From NCBI GenBank assembly GCA_036936605.1, contig JAUPFV010000002.1:337441215-337505214 (forward strand): a DNA stretch of 64,000 nt. The letters run 5' to 3'. Source of the DNA: Limnanthes douglasii subsp. nivea (taxonomy: Eukaryota > Streptophyta > Magnoliopsida > Brassicales > Limnanthaceae). This document shows positions 23,928-36,640 of this stretch, piece by piece. The first letter of the stretch is position 1. Each line of letters begins with the position of its first letter. The notes beneath the pieces are model-generated. The model did no database searches. It saw nothing but the letters and a program-made list of their open reading frames with translations, and had not been told where the DNA came from. A program made the position numbers and the translations under genes.

Positions 23928-26759
23928 AAAAATAATAATTTGTTAAAAAATAAAATAAGATTTTTTTCCAGTTGAGAGATTTTCTGGTTTATAGTATTGG
24001 TAATTAACTGTTATAGACGGCAACCCAACCACACAACGAACATGCACTTTGAAGGCCATCCATAAATTAAAAGACTTAAACCATGCAAAGGGAAGTTGGT
24101 TAATAAGTTATTGTTAATGAGTACTCGTCCTAAGGTTTGAAGTAAGATTGTTATGGTCGGGGTTGGTCAAATTTTGGACGAAACCGGACATGACTAATAC
24201 AACTAACAATTCAGTTCGGGTTATATCGACATATCGGTTCGGTTCCAAATTACAAAACTGAACTGAAACTTGTAGGTTCTTACAAGTTTTGGTTCTTAAA
24301 AATAAAAAATATATTCTCTTTCTCCTTTTATTTTCTTGTTCTGCAACCTATATTAAATCATCTTCTAAAAAAATCGTCCAAAATTGTGAAATTCATCTCA
24401 AATATTTTACTAAGACCAGTTAATAGATCTAGGATCCATCCAATACATGGGAGAAAATTTGAAGCTGAAAAACTCAATAAGAATTAGAACAAATTTGCTA
24501 AAAATATGATCAAATATCTTTTTACCGGTACGACTTACCTTAAAATTAGTTCCAACATCCATCATAGTGTTCATGTTGGAAAATGACTTATAGAACTTTT
24601 CTTTTAAAGTAACCGGGAACTAGTTAAAGCCGATCCGGATATATAATCTAACATCAAATACACCTCTTCTTCTCTAATATAGCAAAAAATGCATAATTTA
24701 AACACTTAATAGTTCAGAAGCATATATTTCGAAAAAATAATCAAAGACGGCTCAGATACCACTTGTTAGAACACACATGATTAACCATGGATCTAATATC
24801 TCTTTACCAGATTTCCCTCTTTTATTTAGAGTTTGCAACGATAATATTTTGTCATTCTTGTTAGTATAAAGAGATGCAGATGGATTAAAATACCCTTCAT
24901 CTAAGTATAATTTAGTCCAATTGGTACCCACACTTTATTTACAAAGACTTAATAATAATATTTAATTAAGTAGTGATATTCAACAATACTTACATTTTAA
25001 AAAGAATTTATATTCAAACTTTTTAATTTATATTTATAGGACCGAGAGTTCTCACCCAAACCTATAATTCTACATCAGTTTGAGTCAAGTAAATTTTTAA
25101 CTTTTCTGGGTCCTAGTTTGTGCATTGTTGATCTTCAACATTCAAAGATCTTCGAGTGAGCTCAGTTTAGTATTATATATATTTATAATATATATGTTTT
25201 AATATATATCTATTTTGACTTTAGATATAATGGTGGTTAATTATCAAAGAGTTAGAAATATAACCGTCGATCATATAATATGTGGCTGTATTACTAGAAA
25301 CAAGTAAGGGTTCTCTTGTGTATGTGAAATAATCATGATAGGCAGAAAACATAGGCACGTTTGAAAGGTCAAATGCAATATATTTTGGAGAACATTAAAC
25401 ACTGTTGCTCATGATAAAACTACATCTGAAGATGCTTTAACAAAAAAAATTGAATAATAAATAATATTATATGTGGTTATAAGTTATAAATCCAAGATCA
25501 TACTATAAATCGAATGATGCAAATTTTATATTAATTCGACTAAACCAAGAGTGGTAGTGCATCCATTAGGACATGTAGCAAGACAAAAATAAAACTAATC
25601 ACATTCTCAATACCTAAAGTTCCAAAAAAATACTCGCGTGGGGACATCTTTATATTTTAACATCCTTATAAGAACTCACGTGAAATATGTTGTGTTAGAT
25701 GGACAATATGGTTGTTGGACTGTCTCTAGAGCAAATTTAAGTCTCGAGGAACACTTTCCATCCGTGAGGTTAGTTTGATTGTTGAGTTAAATAAGAACTA
25801 ATATTTTTGGTTGAGTAAGTGTCTTTAGATAAATAATAGTACGAGCTAGCTTGGTTCAAAGTTCATCCGGATATGTATGACATTACCCAACATCGCATTA
25901 GTTATACTCACACACGATCAACAAATGACATACAATTTTGTATCTCAAACAATCTTGAACATATTTACTCTTACGTGGTTGCCAACCGTATTCGGAATCT
26001 ATCAAAGAGATTGGAGTTTCCTTCGTGTATAAATTAATTATGTTAAGTTATACTATGTTATGTTACGTTTATAATGTTTCACTAAGTCTTAACATATTCT
26101 TTTTAGGTTCATATGGTTCCAAATAAATCTATGTTGTAATTATATATAGTTAGAACGTACCACTCTACCAAAATAAGTGCTTGGATCATTCTGTACTACC
26201 GAAGATTCAACGAATATAGCCAAATTAAGCCACTAGTCTTGTTTGACGAAGAAAAAATATTGATTAATTTTACCAAATATGTGTGAAACTGTAGCATGCC
26301 AAATGTGTTTGTTTTCTAATTTTTTGTTGAACTTTGTTAACTAAATAATGTTTTAAACATGTTTAATAAGTCATTTTTTATTAGAAACTTAATTATATAT
26401 TTTTTTGCTCTTGATTTTGATAGTGTTTTAGTTTGTTTACATTGTTCGAAGTTGCAGCGTGTAATATTAAGGCGATAAGTATAACAAAATAGTAACATAC
26501 TTACCATGTCATATTAGGGGGAGAGATATAATAAAATTGAACTGTATTAATCATGCGTGCTGATAAGAAAATTCTTCGTAGATCATATTACGATGTGTGT
26601 TGATAATTCATTTGCCATTGTCTGTTATGTCATCTTTATCCAACACGTGTGTTAACATACTTAAACATTTCAATTTTGACTTCGGAACTGCTAATAATAA
26701 AGTACCGCGGTTAACATCTGAAGCTTAAAGTATATATCGTAATAAGATAAGTACCTTGG
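23928..26759. other. AT-rich, repeat-derived intergenic DNA
   Basis: No gene supported in 2.8 kb apart from a possible Copia LTR remnant at 24750-25136. Confidence 0.4.
24750..25136 (-). mobile_element. Possible Copia LTR with primer-binding site (remnant)
   Basis: Minus-strand TGGTATCTGAGC (24761-24750) differs by one base from the initiator-Met tRNA site TGGTATCAGAGC. It sits two bases from a putative LTR edge TGTTAGAACACACATG (24764 onward). The far LTR edge (...TTCAACA near 25136) is a guess, and no matching second LTR or pol is present. Confidence 0.35.
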
Positions 26760-27331
26760 CATGTTCACATTAGCGACTTAGGTTGTTGTTCTTCTTTGTA
26801 TGAGCTCGACCATTCTCCCAAGCTCTACTAACAAACATGAGACACTGTTTCCAAGCTTTATTCACTTCCAGCAAATCATCAACAATCTTGTAAGCGTTCC
26901 TGACGGTGACATAGAAGAAGGGTTGTTTTAAAACCTTAAATAAAGTGTTAATAACCACAAATTCCTTAATTGGCATCGATATTTGGCAGAGTCACAGGGC
27001 CATAATACAAGACATTAACATGAACTAGGCATTAGAACTGGTTTGGTTGTGGCATAGTTCCACCAGCTCAAAGTACCTCACAGTTTGAGGATCTAACGAC
27101 ACCCGAAGTCCCCAGTTAAGAACGTCGGAGAATATTATCAGCTTTTTTTCTCCTGGACAACGACGTCTCTCCTAGGGTAAGTAGATGTAAAGTGATGGAG
27201 AAAGGAATTCCCCAATTTGTTTTTAAGTCTGAAGCGCCACCTTCGCTATAGTAGGAGTATTTACCAGTGTACAACCCTATTAGGTAATTTTTCTTCAACC
27301 CACTATGATAACCTTCTAAGACTTTTGCTAT
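26760..27331 (-). pseudogene. Antisense-ORF remnant of a third Tat-type element (right of the hAT breakpoint on -)
   Basis: Minus-strand reading gives TGKYSYYSEGGASDLKTNWGIP, GETSLS, LNWGLRVSLDP, then DDLLEVNKAWKQCLMFVSRAWENG after frame changes. The young Tat antisense protein has the corresponding YRYFSKAEE...RARWGIP, GETPLS, MNWGLRYPLDP and KDLLEADKKW. This is the gypsy-type 'Transposase_28' domain. It is frameshifted and now cut by the hAT-like element at 27332-27339. Confidence 0.75.
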
Positions 27332-27476
27332 CTCCGTGGTAAGGATGACAATGGGTCAGGACGGATGAGGGTATAACTAAATCCATAACTCATCTCGTCT
27401 ATGTTTCTCTAAACTCATACCTTAACCCGTACCCGCCAGGTAACAACATGTTTTTCCCACACCCGAACCCGAAAGT

Positions 27477-27986
27477 GTGGCTACCATTTATGACAAAACA
27501 AAGGAAGAAGTACACTATAGAAGGCCGGCTGCACTACAATCTCCTAGGGAGCATCATAACAATTCCTTCTGTCAATACCACAATGATACCGGCCATACCA
27601 CTGAAAATTGCATTGCTTTAAAGCAAGAAGTCCAGAAGTTGATTGAAAGAGGAAAGTTGGGAGCATATGTTAAAAGAAGAGGAGGAAATAGGCCTGATAA
27701 TGCTCATCGGCCTGGCCCAAACAATGCAAGCACATCCGCTCCGGAGGGAGCTATGGTGATAATCGAGAGATTCGATGTAGAGTCAGAGTACTTGGACCCT
27801 GATCCAACTCGAAACAGAGTGGGTGCCATTGAGGAACGTTGTAAAACAGTGTCCGGGCTTATTAACTTTTTTGAGTCACTCACGATTTTCGGAGGGGATA
27901 CCATGACAACACCCACTGCTTCTTCGAGGAAGAGGCACATTTATACATTAGCTACCCAACTGGAGGGAGGCATGACTTCCTATTAA
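27477..27986 (+). pseudogene. Captured Tat gag fragment inside the hAT-like element
   Basis: 170-codon open frame matching gag of the older Tat element: ATIYDKTKEEVHYRRPAALQ, zinc knuckle CQYHNDTGHTTENC (CX2HX4HX4C), KLIERGKLGAYVKRRGG, RFDVESEYLDPDPTRN, FESLTIFGGDTM. It begins immediately after the subterminal CCCGAAAGTGTGG and has no gag N-terminus. The frame is uninterrupted over 170 codons despite being cargo. Confidence 0.88.
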
Positions 27987-27991
27987 TCACA

Positions 27992-28142
27992 GATTCCTTT
28001 TCCCTTCATTGTGTTCGATAAGGATGACTTGAGGGATATAACAGGCCCTCATGAAGATGCTGTTGTCATAAGAGCATCTTCATGAGGACCTGCTATATCC
28101 CTCAAGTCATCCTTATCGAACACAATGAAGGGAAAAGGAATC
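27992..28142. repeat. Near-perfect foldback, 70-bp arms, 11-bp loop
   Basis: Arms 27992-28061 and 28073-28142 are reverse complements at 68 of 70 positions, with loop GTTGTCATAAG. The arms encode the gag-protease junction (VFDKDDLRDITGPHEDA), so this is one retrotransposon segment copied back on itself. Transcribed, it would make a 70-bp hairpin. Confidence 0.93.
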
Positions 28143-28985
28143 AAATTTTGATTTTGAATTTGAATTATATACTCGTTTCACGAGTCTTGCAGAGAAAAAA
28201 TAAAATGTTAAAAAGGAAAATTAAAAAATCAAATTTAATGTTTAAGTTATAAAATGTTATTTTTTAAAATATATTGTATCCACTATCGGATGTTAATTAG
28301 CAAATATTTTATTATATATTAATAATCAGGGAAATGATACTAGAGGTACATAGTCACAAACTTTATTGTCATCTTATACCAAAACTATTATTTATGCTTA
28401 CTTAAGACCTATCTCATCTATATAATTAATATATAATTTTGGTATATGTTGGTTAATACTTTTTTTAATTTATTTAAAAATATTATTCGAATTTATACTA
28501 ATTGCAGAAAAAAAAAACATGTTCAAAAACACATCAAATTTAATATTGAAATACTATTTTCAAAATATATGGTATATATTGATGATTATCAAATATTAAT
28601 ATATGATTTTCGTATATATTAGTAAATCTTTGTTTTTAATTTAATCAATTAATAATATTATTATGAGACAGAAATATATCCAATGATAATTTTCAAATAT
28701 TTTGTATTTTTGTTATGTTATTCATAATTAATATATGATTTTGGTATATGTTAGTATTTTTTTAAAATTTAATTAATATTATTAATAATATTATACCAAT
28801 ATTAATAGTATCAGAGAGAAAATAATATTTTTAAAAAAGAAATTGAAAATTTAATTTAATGTTTAAATGTAGAATAATATTTTTCAGTATATGTTGTATA
28901 TATTAGAAAATAATATATGAGTTTGGTATTAGAGAATACATAACTTTATTTTATTGTTTAATACATAATATTAAATATTTTATTT
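28143..28985. other. AT-rich core of the hAT-like element
   Basis: Noncoding. Degenerate units around TTAATATATGATTTTGGTATATGTTAGT recur at roughly 28425, 28590, 28725 and 28905. Confidence 0.5.
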
Positions 28986-29220
28986 TTAATATAATATTTA
29001 TTTAGCGAATACTCGTCGAGTATTACACAATGGGTCAGGTTCAGGTTAGGTATCCTGAGAATTTTTTTAAACCCATAACCCATCCAAACTTGGCAGGTAA
29101 TAAATTTTCAAACCCACGACCCATCCGTGGGAAATATTTTAAACCCATAACCCATCCCACCGAGTCGGCTCAGGTCGGATACCCGCGGGTTCAGAAAAAA
29201 TTGTCATCCTTACTTCGTGG

Positions 29221-29640
29221 GCATGGTCTTTTCATGTTCAGAGGGTGATATTTCAACTTCAGCACCCGGTTTCTTACCATCTCTACGACCACCAGCAGTT
29301 TGCCCATGTGAGTCGACACCAGTTTTAGGAGGAGCCTCGGGGGAAGTTTATTGAGGTTCATAGATATTTTGTCTATTTTTTTAACCTTTGGAGATGACCA
29401 ATCCTTTGGGGTGCTGGTAGCACGCTTTATACCTGATTAAGTCGATTGATTTGCGGGGATTTCTCGATCTCATGTTTGAAAATTCGTGCATTTTGCAACC
29501 CCTTAATAGTGGCAGCAGTATTGGTACCAATTTGCACACCAGTAGTGGTTGTGCTTATCCATAAAAAAAAAAGTAGAGTCATACCAGTAGTGGTTGGGCA
29601 AAACCCTAGTAATTTGGTTTGTTTGGGTTAATTGGTTAGC
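29221..29640 (-). pseudogene. Upstream part of the interrupted Tat-type antisense ORF
   Basis: Minus-strand frame includes AEVEISPSEHEKTMPTK up to the hAT target site and, further upstream, a KGLQNARIFKHEIEKSP segment. It reads directly into the 26760-27331 remnant once the hAT-like element and one octamer are removed. Degenerate; function unknown. Confidence 0.5.
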
Positions 29641-30931
29641 TCGGGCCAATTTCCGACTTGGGGAGTCGTCGGGGTCGGATTAAATACATGAGGGGGGTGA
29701 AACTTCGAATATACGCGCTTTTTATGGGTTGAAGTCCACGTATGACTAGGTTTAAATAACATTTTTTTGGTGAATTATCGATTACGCTTGTCGTTCGGTA
29801 CTCATCCGCTCTTTTAGAAATAGAAAACCAGTAGAGGTAGCCAAATGTAATTCTTCTAAATCAAAGCGCGAACACACTATATCTCTCTAGAAAGTTAAGG
29901 CACTAGAGCGCGCTCTCTCTCTAAAAATGTTTTGAAAGTGTATTATGAGACAATTATGGGTATTTATAGAGGAACATTTTACCCCGAACGGCTAAATGCA
30001 TAGAGAAGTGGAAACGGTTGTGCTTTGGAAAGGTCAAGAGTCAATTTTTCAAAACGACTCTTAATAAAAGTACGCATCTGCTGTCATTTGCAGTAACCGT
30101 AACCCAATCAACTAATTTTCGTGCAATATAGTTGGCATTTATTATAAAAAAAATCATTATAATTGACATTGCAAGCCTTAGGTAATCCGTTGATATCTGT
30201 AACATCTTAATTATCTTCCACTAAATCGGAATCCTTAACCTCATACAATGGAAAACTATTAAATATTAAAACCGTAAAAATAGTAGAAAAAAGTTGGTTG
30301 AGGCTTCATACCGTCGGTATGAAAACGTCAAAACGGAGACATTAATAAACAACTATCTTGATATGATAGACACAATATCTGTATATAAATTCAACACCAA
30401 CAGTGGAGTATCCCACATACGATATAGAAATTCACCCCGTCGATATAAGTGTAGAGCTAATAACTAACGTTTAAGCTATTTTTGGCCTGTATGCAAATGT
30501 AATAGGCCCATCATATCGCCGAAGTCTACTAGAATATATCATCGGTGACTAAATCATGGCATGGCATGAGGCTATGCCACCATCGGTGTAGGCGTGGTCA
30601 TACCGGTGGCGTAAGCCTGGTTATATTGTCAGTGATAAAATAAAAAACATTAATCTAAAAGTACGTTTTACCACCGCCAGCGCCAAGGTTTCATACCAGT
30701 GACGTAGGATTAGTTATACCATCGGTGACAAAATACAATGCACTAATCTAAGACTATATTTTACCATAGCCAGTGTCCAGGTTTCATAGCGATAGTGTCA
30801 GGTCTTCACGTGTTGGTGTTCTACTGGGAATAGATCTATTTTTGAGAAAGGTTAGCTTTAGATCTAATAGATACAAAAGATTACCTCAATTGGAGTTTTA
30901 ACTTCATCAACAAGGTTCTTGCTTTCCATTA

Positions 30932-30933
<2 letters not shown>

Positions 30934-31013
<80 letters not shown>
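30934..31013. repeat. (ATT)n microsatellite, about 27 units
   Basis: Uninterrupted TAT/ATT trinucleotide run of about 80 bp. The poly-isoleucine reading frame over it is an artefact. Confidence 0.97.
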
Positions 31014-31014
<1 letters not shown>

Positions 31015-31375
31015 GGGTATGAGGTTGTGGTTTTCTATAAAAATATAAATTGTTTTTCTTCAACCAAAAAATATGAGATTTTGTCACAGCAAATAGAAGT
31101 TTGTATATAAATGGAAAGTTTTAGAGAAGTGTCCGAAAATTTACAAAAGTCAAACGTTATACACTAGAAAATAAATCTATTTTTCAAATAAACTATAGTT
31201 CATAGATCAATAATGTAGTCAATCCTCCAACAAATTGATGATAAGATTGAACAACAAGGCTATGTTATATCTACACCCAATTTTTAGGAATCTCGACCCG
31301 GCTGGATCTTGATCCCGTTGTATTAGATATCGACCTATTATTTATATTTTTACCTTTTTATATAAATAGTTATGT

Positions 31376-31452
31376 TTACCCTAAAACTCTCTATTTCCCA
31401 TCTTAAACCCTAAAAACTCTCTATTTCCCATCTTAAACCCTAAAAACTCTCC
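31376..31452. repeat. About 35-bp tandem duplication
   Basis: ACCCTAAAACTCTCTATTTC and CCATCTTAA recur head to tail, with a third partial copy. Confidence 0.85.
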
Positions 31453-32939
31453 AAATACCCATTTCAAATCTTTAAATTGTCAAAATATGAATTCACAATT
31501 CTATTCAAGTTTGTATTACTTCACCCAAGATATAATTGTTTTTCAATATTAAGCTATACATTTTGAGATATTCGAATTTCAATTTTCAGTTTAAAAAAAA
31601 TATGATTTTAGTCTATTTGTAGCTGTTTGTTTGTGTTGCATATCTTTGATTTGACTATCTATTTGTTAGAAATGGTCAGCTAGTGCAAGAGTTAGGTTTC
31701 GAAGGAATCCATGGTTGTACTTGTAAAATTGTGCAAAAATTATGCGAAGAATAGCCAAAACTGCGCACCTATAGCGCGCGAATTCGGTTGTTCTTCAAAT
31801 GATTGGTGTGCGATTTTGCCAGATGCGCGTGTGCGATTTTATGTAAAATCACGCAGACCTATAGCGTGATTTTACACAAAAGCGGGCATGATTAGTGCAT
31901 AAAATTGGATGTTTACGGCTTGAACTTTTGACTAATTGTCTAACTTTTCAAATGCACTTCTAGTACAACTTTGGGATAAATATATGTGGTTCGAGATAGT
32001 TTGAGACATAGTTATGTGTTAACCGACTGTTTGATATAAATTTTGGTTCTAAATTTGCGTGGTTACATGATGCCTCCTCATTCTCTCACACCAAATGGCA
32101 TCGGATAATGAGAGCAACGACCAAGAAGGGTCTAGACAGACTTCACATAATGCAAGAATAAACCATCGCCGTCATTTGCTTATTGTTCTTGTTCCTCGCT
32201 GGATGATTCTGGATAAGTAGTTTTGACGTGTCAACCGTCATGTTTCTATTTGGACCCCACCTTCAATGAGTATAAGAGCCCTGAGGCGTATATGATCTTC
32301 AAGAATTATGTTTTTGTTCGACAATGTACTTATTATGTAGTAGTAACGTTATCTTAATGTGGTTGTTGGCATTGTAATTATTGACATAATGATATTAGAT
32401 ATTTGGAGATGCATATATTTGTGTATAAAAATGATTTAACTCTAATATAAAAAAAAATATGAATATCTATATAGGTAAATGATTCAATTCATTTCGAAAC
32501 TATATATTTGTATATGTTATGACATCAGTTTTAAGGTTCAAATTGCATTGGTTGATATGATGGTTTTGGTTCTGTTATAAGTATAAAAATGATGAATACT
32601 TGGAGCTGCCCATATTTATGTTTACTGTCTATAAGTAAAAAAAGATAGATATTTGGTTATGTTCGTTCGTCTAATGGTAACCTTGTTGCTATCCAAATGT
32701 GATTCAATTAGCATATTTGAGGTCTGAATTGCATACTAATAGTTAGTAGTTGTGTACATATGCAAGTATTTTATCTTCTTTATTTAGTGGTATGTTTTAG
32801 AAATTTTAAACTTGAACTTGTTCCAAAAAAACATTAATACATGTTTTTACTACTTGTTTTTTATTTTATATTTTGTAGGCTAGAGTACATTTATAATGCT
32901 ATGTTATGTACCAAGCCCATCGTTTGTGGGATCGTATGG

Positions 32940-33735
32940 ATCAAAATAAAATTAGCCATAAAGTAATGAGGACGTGTTTCAGTTATTTTTGTCTCGCGTG
33001 TTGGTCTGCCAATACTCACTTACTCGAGGCCTTTTTAAAGCGGTGAAATCCAAAGACAGATGTGTTCACTTCTCTGTTAGTGAAATGACGATGACATTAG
33101 ATGATGTACACACCATCATTAGTCTTCTTATAATCGATCTTAACTTTGATGTTGTTGAATTTCCAAGTTTTGGTTAGAGAAATGCAACATATGCTCGATT
33201 ACTAGGTGTATTGGTAGAAGCCCTTAAAATAAAACTTGGTGAAAACCATAATGGTGGTGACCGATATGTTCGTCTCACATGGTTGAAAAACACTTATAAT
33301 CAACCGCAATATTACAATGCTGCAATCAGTGATGATATGGTTAAACGAGAGACTATGGGACATTTGTTATATATACTTGGTTATTAAATTCTAGCAAACA
33401 AGGCTGGTAACAATATAAATCTCGATTATTTATAGTTTATTGAGGATTATAATAACTTGACTAAAAAAGCGGGGTAGCTGATACTGGCACATTATATTTA
33501 CAACTTAGTAAGGGTTGTTTGCACACTATCTCGGGCTTGTCTAGTTTCCTCGGATTGTTAGAGACCTCGATTTACGATCATTTCCCATTGTTTGCGCCTA
33601 TACACCAAGTGCTATATATTATCCCTCATCCAGCCAAGTGTAAATTTGTATCTCCTCCATTTTGGCGAAGCTAACAAGATTGAGACAATATTCGTGAAGT
33701 TATAGTTACGTTCACCCACCGAGATGTAAGTTTAT
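32940..33735 (+). pseudogene. Plant mobile domain (PMD) fragment
   Basis: Frames interrupted by stops show LFLSRVLVCQYSLTRGLFKAV, FSVSEMTMTLDDVHTIISLL (the hallmark start of the plant mobile domain of MAIN/MAIL-like and transposon proteins), VRLTWLK, and later YLQLSKGCLHTISGLSSFLG. Stops at about 33175, 33388 and 33436 break it. PMD is often found in MULE-type elements, consistent with the MULE pieces nearby. Confidence 0.65.
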
Positions 33736-34710
33736 TTTTGTTTGTATTTTTAACTCTATTTCTCTCTATTTTAATATAGATCTTCTTAAATTGACTTGGA
33801 TTCCGATTAAACTAATATGGTATAAAATTCAATTTTTATGAGATATAAATCAATAAAACCAACTTATGGTACATACTTAAAAATATGGTGTGAATCGGTG
33901 TACCCTGTATGGGTAGAGACCAACTTATGGTACATACTTAAAAACTTTTGCTCGTCCTTCTAATGCATATATTGGGGGTGAATACCTCCACGACCACTTA
34001 TCAAGCAAGGTTACATGACTTGTCAGATCGGCTACTCGCGATGGATGCGATATCCCCTAAGTTGACTATGAAGAAAATTTGCGAGCCTTTATATGAGTGT
34101 TTCAGACTTGCATATCAATGTCAGGATTGATTTTACTTGTATTTTGTTATGTTTATATTTTATTGTAACAAGTCTAGTACGTTATGATTATTTTATTATG
34201 TTTGATGTTTACATTTTGTTGTATCATGACTATTTTGTACCACCTGACTTTGTTATATACGGGGTTAGTAGTTTACTGAATTTCATCAAACTTTGATATT
34301 ATTATATATTATGTTCTATATGGAATATAGTATTATATTTTGATTACTTTATGAATACATGTATTCACAATTTACAGGTGTCGGATATTGATTGGGCTAT
34401 TCTGATTACCTTATCAAGTAAAATTTAAGGACAATGTTATATCTCGATCCTTTTTATTCGAGCTCGACCTCCAAATCCAACTCTAACGCAACACATTACT
34501 TTATCTTGACATACATAGGGATATACGTTAGTCTTATCCAATAAGTGTCCCAAACATATTGGTTTAGGGGATTATACTATATACAACGTACACGTGTCTA
34601 GTATTAATAGGTCTAGTTGGATTACGATATCCTCGGTTGAAAACTCAATAAATAGACATTTTACTCTTGTAAGAACTTAACTTAGAAAATTACACCATCA
34701 AATATAAAAA
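33736..34710. other. Degenerate spacer in the PMD/MULE region
   Basis: Contains a short open frame (33948-34130) without recognisable domain and a duplicated ACCAACTTATGGTACATACTTAAAAA (at about 33859 and 33919). No gene supported. Confidence 0.4.
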
Positions 34711-35100
34711 TGTGTGTGTGGACTGCTGTTGAAGATGAATATTTGAAGAAATCCTCCGTATAATTGGCGAAAACCTATAGCGAAGAATGGGGTAAACCCT
34801 ATTGGGAAGAAATGTTATGCCAGTTGTACTATATCTATAGTAAGGATCACGTCGAGTCACCTAAACTTTCAAGATGTTTGGATGAGGTTAAAACTAAGTG
34901 GACGTATCTAATGACACAACGGGTAAACTTGGTTTTCTACCTCAACGACGAGGAACGCCATACTACATTTTAGTTGTTTAAATTCCTGGTCACCGACAGT
35001 ATAATGGAGGAACATCTAGATTATGTGCATGCCCAAATTCTAACCAAGAGACAAGAAGCTGAGCAGTAGGCTCATATAGACTATATGATTGTGAAGGAAT
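34711..35100 (+). pseudogene. Myb/SANT-like transposon-associated ORF remnant
   Basis: MCVWTAVEDEYLKK, a stop, then LAKTYSEEWGKPYWEEMLCQ, a K-rich linker and EVKTKWTYLMTQR. The spaced tryptophans look like a Myb/SANT-type DNA-binding module, but I do not recognise a specific family. Confidence 0.35.
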
Positions 35101-36043
35101 AAAAGAAGTTGACCTAATGAAACTGGCCTGACAGATAAGAAATGTGAGAATTATTGTTAAGTTATCGTTGTTTCATTATCTTAAGTCCTAAGTTGTCGAT
35201 GTTTCATTATCTTAAGTTGTAAGTTGTTTAATTAACTGAATTCTTAAGTCATTGTTGTTTGAGTTTCAGAATTCTTAAGTTGTTATTGTACCTTTTTAAA
35301 TTAAAATTTAAGTATTTCTTTTTTTATTGTTGATTTTTGCATCATGTGTATTCTAAAGACTTAATTTAACGATAACGTATTTCAAATCTCAGTTTTACAT
35401 AATACAAGATAGTGCAAAATTGATCTTTTTTAAATTTTCTAGAAGATTTATTGCACCAGAATCGTGTAAAATCATACACCGAGCACACCCATGGTACACG
35501 ATAATATACACCAATACGCGATACTCATTCGCACGTATGTACAAATCTACACGCACTGGGTACGTTTGGATGGCTGGTTTTACGCACTCATTGTACGAAA
35601 TTTCTACTGATTACGAAATCTTCTTATTTTGACCATATTGTGTATAATTTTAAAAATAAAAACATACATAAATATTATAGGGATTAGAAAATAAAAGTCA
35701 GACAATACTTAAATGGTTCTTCGAATAAACTTTAATCCCTCAATAATAAGTAAATAAGTCGTAAGTATATCGTTAAAAATAAAACTTAAAAACAAAACAC
35801 ATGAAAATAGTCAAGGATGTTTGGTGTGTTGCTCCATCATGCACCATAGATGTTTTGAAAGGATTTATTTTGTTATATTCATTGAAAATTTTGGCAAGTG
35901 AAATTGTGCATGCAGTTACGTCATCATTGGTGCAAAATGCGAACTAACTCGGATATATTTCTGGCAATGGTCCATCCCAAACAACTTGTAGAATTAAAAT
36001 TTGGATAAATTAGTATAACACAACATAAAGTACTATATAAGAA
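35101..36043. other. AT-rich spacer with CACGAT/TGCAAAATC motifs
   Basis: No gene. 35400-35620 is enriched in short GTGTAAAATCATAC/TACACGATAATA motifs, reminiscent of 31740-31890 and 50540-50700. These may be remains of transposon ends. Confidence 0.35.
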
Positions 36044-36640
36044 TTATATTAATTTACTTACTTTAACGAAGTGGTTACCATGTACGAAACCAAAACCAAC
36101 TTCTTGTTTAGGATACGGTCGATGTGGTAAACCATGTAAAGATAGATTTGTATAGGAAATTTTGAGAGATTTATGGTATATCACACATTCATAGTGAGTG
36201 ACTATCACTAAGCCAATATCGGGTAATGTTATCCAATACTTATTACCACCCAAGTAGACTTGGAAACATTCTAACCGTTCAAGTAGGATATCTATATTTT
36301 TGCACCATCAAACACTTTCTCCTAGAAATTGTGTTAACCATTCAATTTGGCCATCAAATCCCATATCACCAATTTCCATGAATTGGATTGACCATATATA
36401 GCTAAAGCTACAGCCCGATAACCGCATTGACCGTATCGAGAAACTTCTACGACGCTATTAATATATTTATGTAAGTAGTTTGGGAACCAACTCTTATAAC
36501 CGTAAAAATATTTGGTCTTACTAGATTTTTTTATTCGAGTAACTTTCTTTTTTTTTCTTCGGGGGATATTTAGCTTTGGGTACTATGAATGGATTTACTT
36601 CCGAGATAGATGTTCTAGCTATCGTACCAGGCGTTGTAAC
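36044..36640 (-). pseudogene. OTU-like protease end of a MULE protein (downstream half)
   Basis: Minus strand from the insertion site: TPGTIARTSISEVNPFIVPK, a Lys-rich stretch, INSVVEVSRYGQCGYRAVAL (candidate catalytic Cys in GQCGYRA), then KYWITLPDIGLVIVTHYECV and GFGFVHGNHFVKVS (candidate catalytic His). This order is that of the OTU-type domain at the end of many plant MULE transposases. Stops occur between the Cys and His parts (about 36310-36345). The young Tat element separates it from its N-terminal half at 48312 onward. Confidence 0.75.

Larger units (their letters stand above)
27340..29212. mobile_element. hAT-like non-autonomous element carrying a gag fragment
   Basis: 1873 bp bounded by a perfect 13-bp terminal inverted repeat (TAAGGATGACAAT / ATTGTCATCCTTA). 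Flanking octamers CTCCGTGG (27332-27339) and CTTCGTGG (29213-29220) match at 7 of 8, the hAT signature length. Subterminal DNA has repeated GGGT/ACCC motifs (ACCCATAACCCATCC, ACCCGCGGGTT), also typical. Joining the flanks across one octamer gives a continuous reading frame in the interrupted antisense ORF. There is no transposase inside; the cargo is a retrotransposon gag piece and a large foldback, then an AT-rich segment with repeated ATATATGATTTTGGTATATG-like units. Confidence 0.8.
29641..31671. other. Repeat-rich noncoding region
   Basis: No gene supported. It contains a degenerate roughly 110-bp tandem repeat around 30560-30800 (ACCATCGGTG, GGTTTCATACC motifs), a long ATT microsatellite, and a short tandem duplication near 31376. 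Confidence 0.45.

Noticed and set aside
30919..31110. Open frame with a long poly-isoleucine run
   Set aside because: It is the translation of an (ATT)n microsatellite, with no other protein features.
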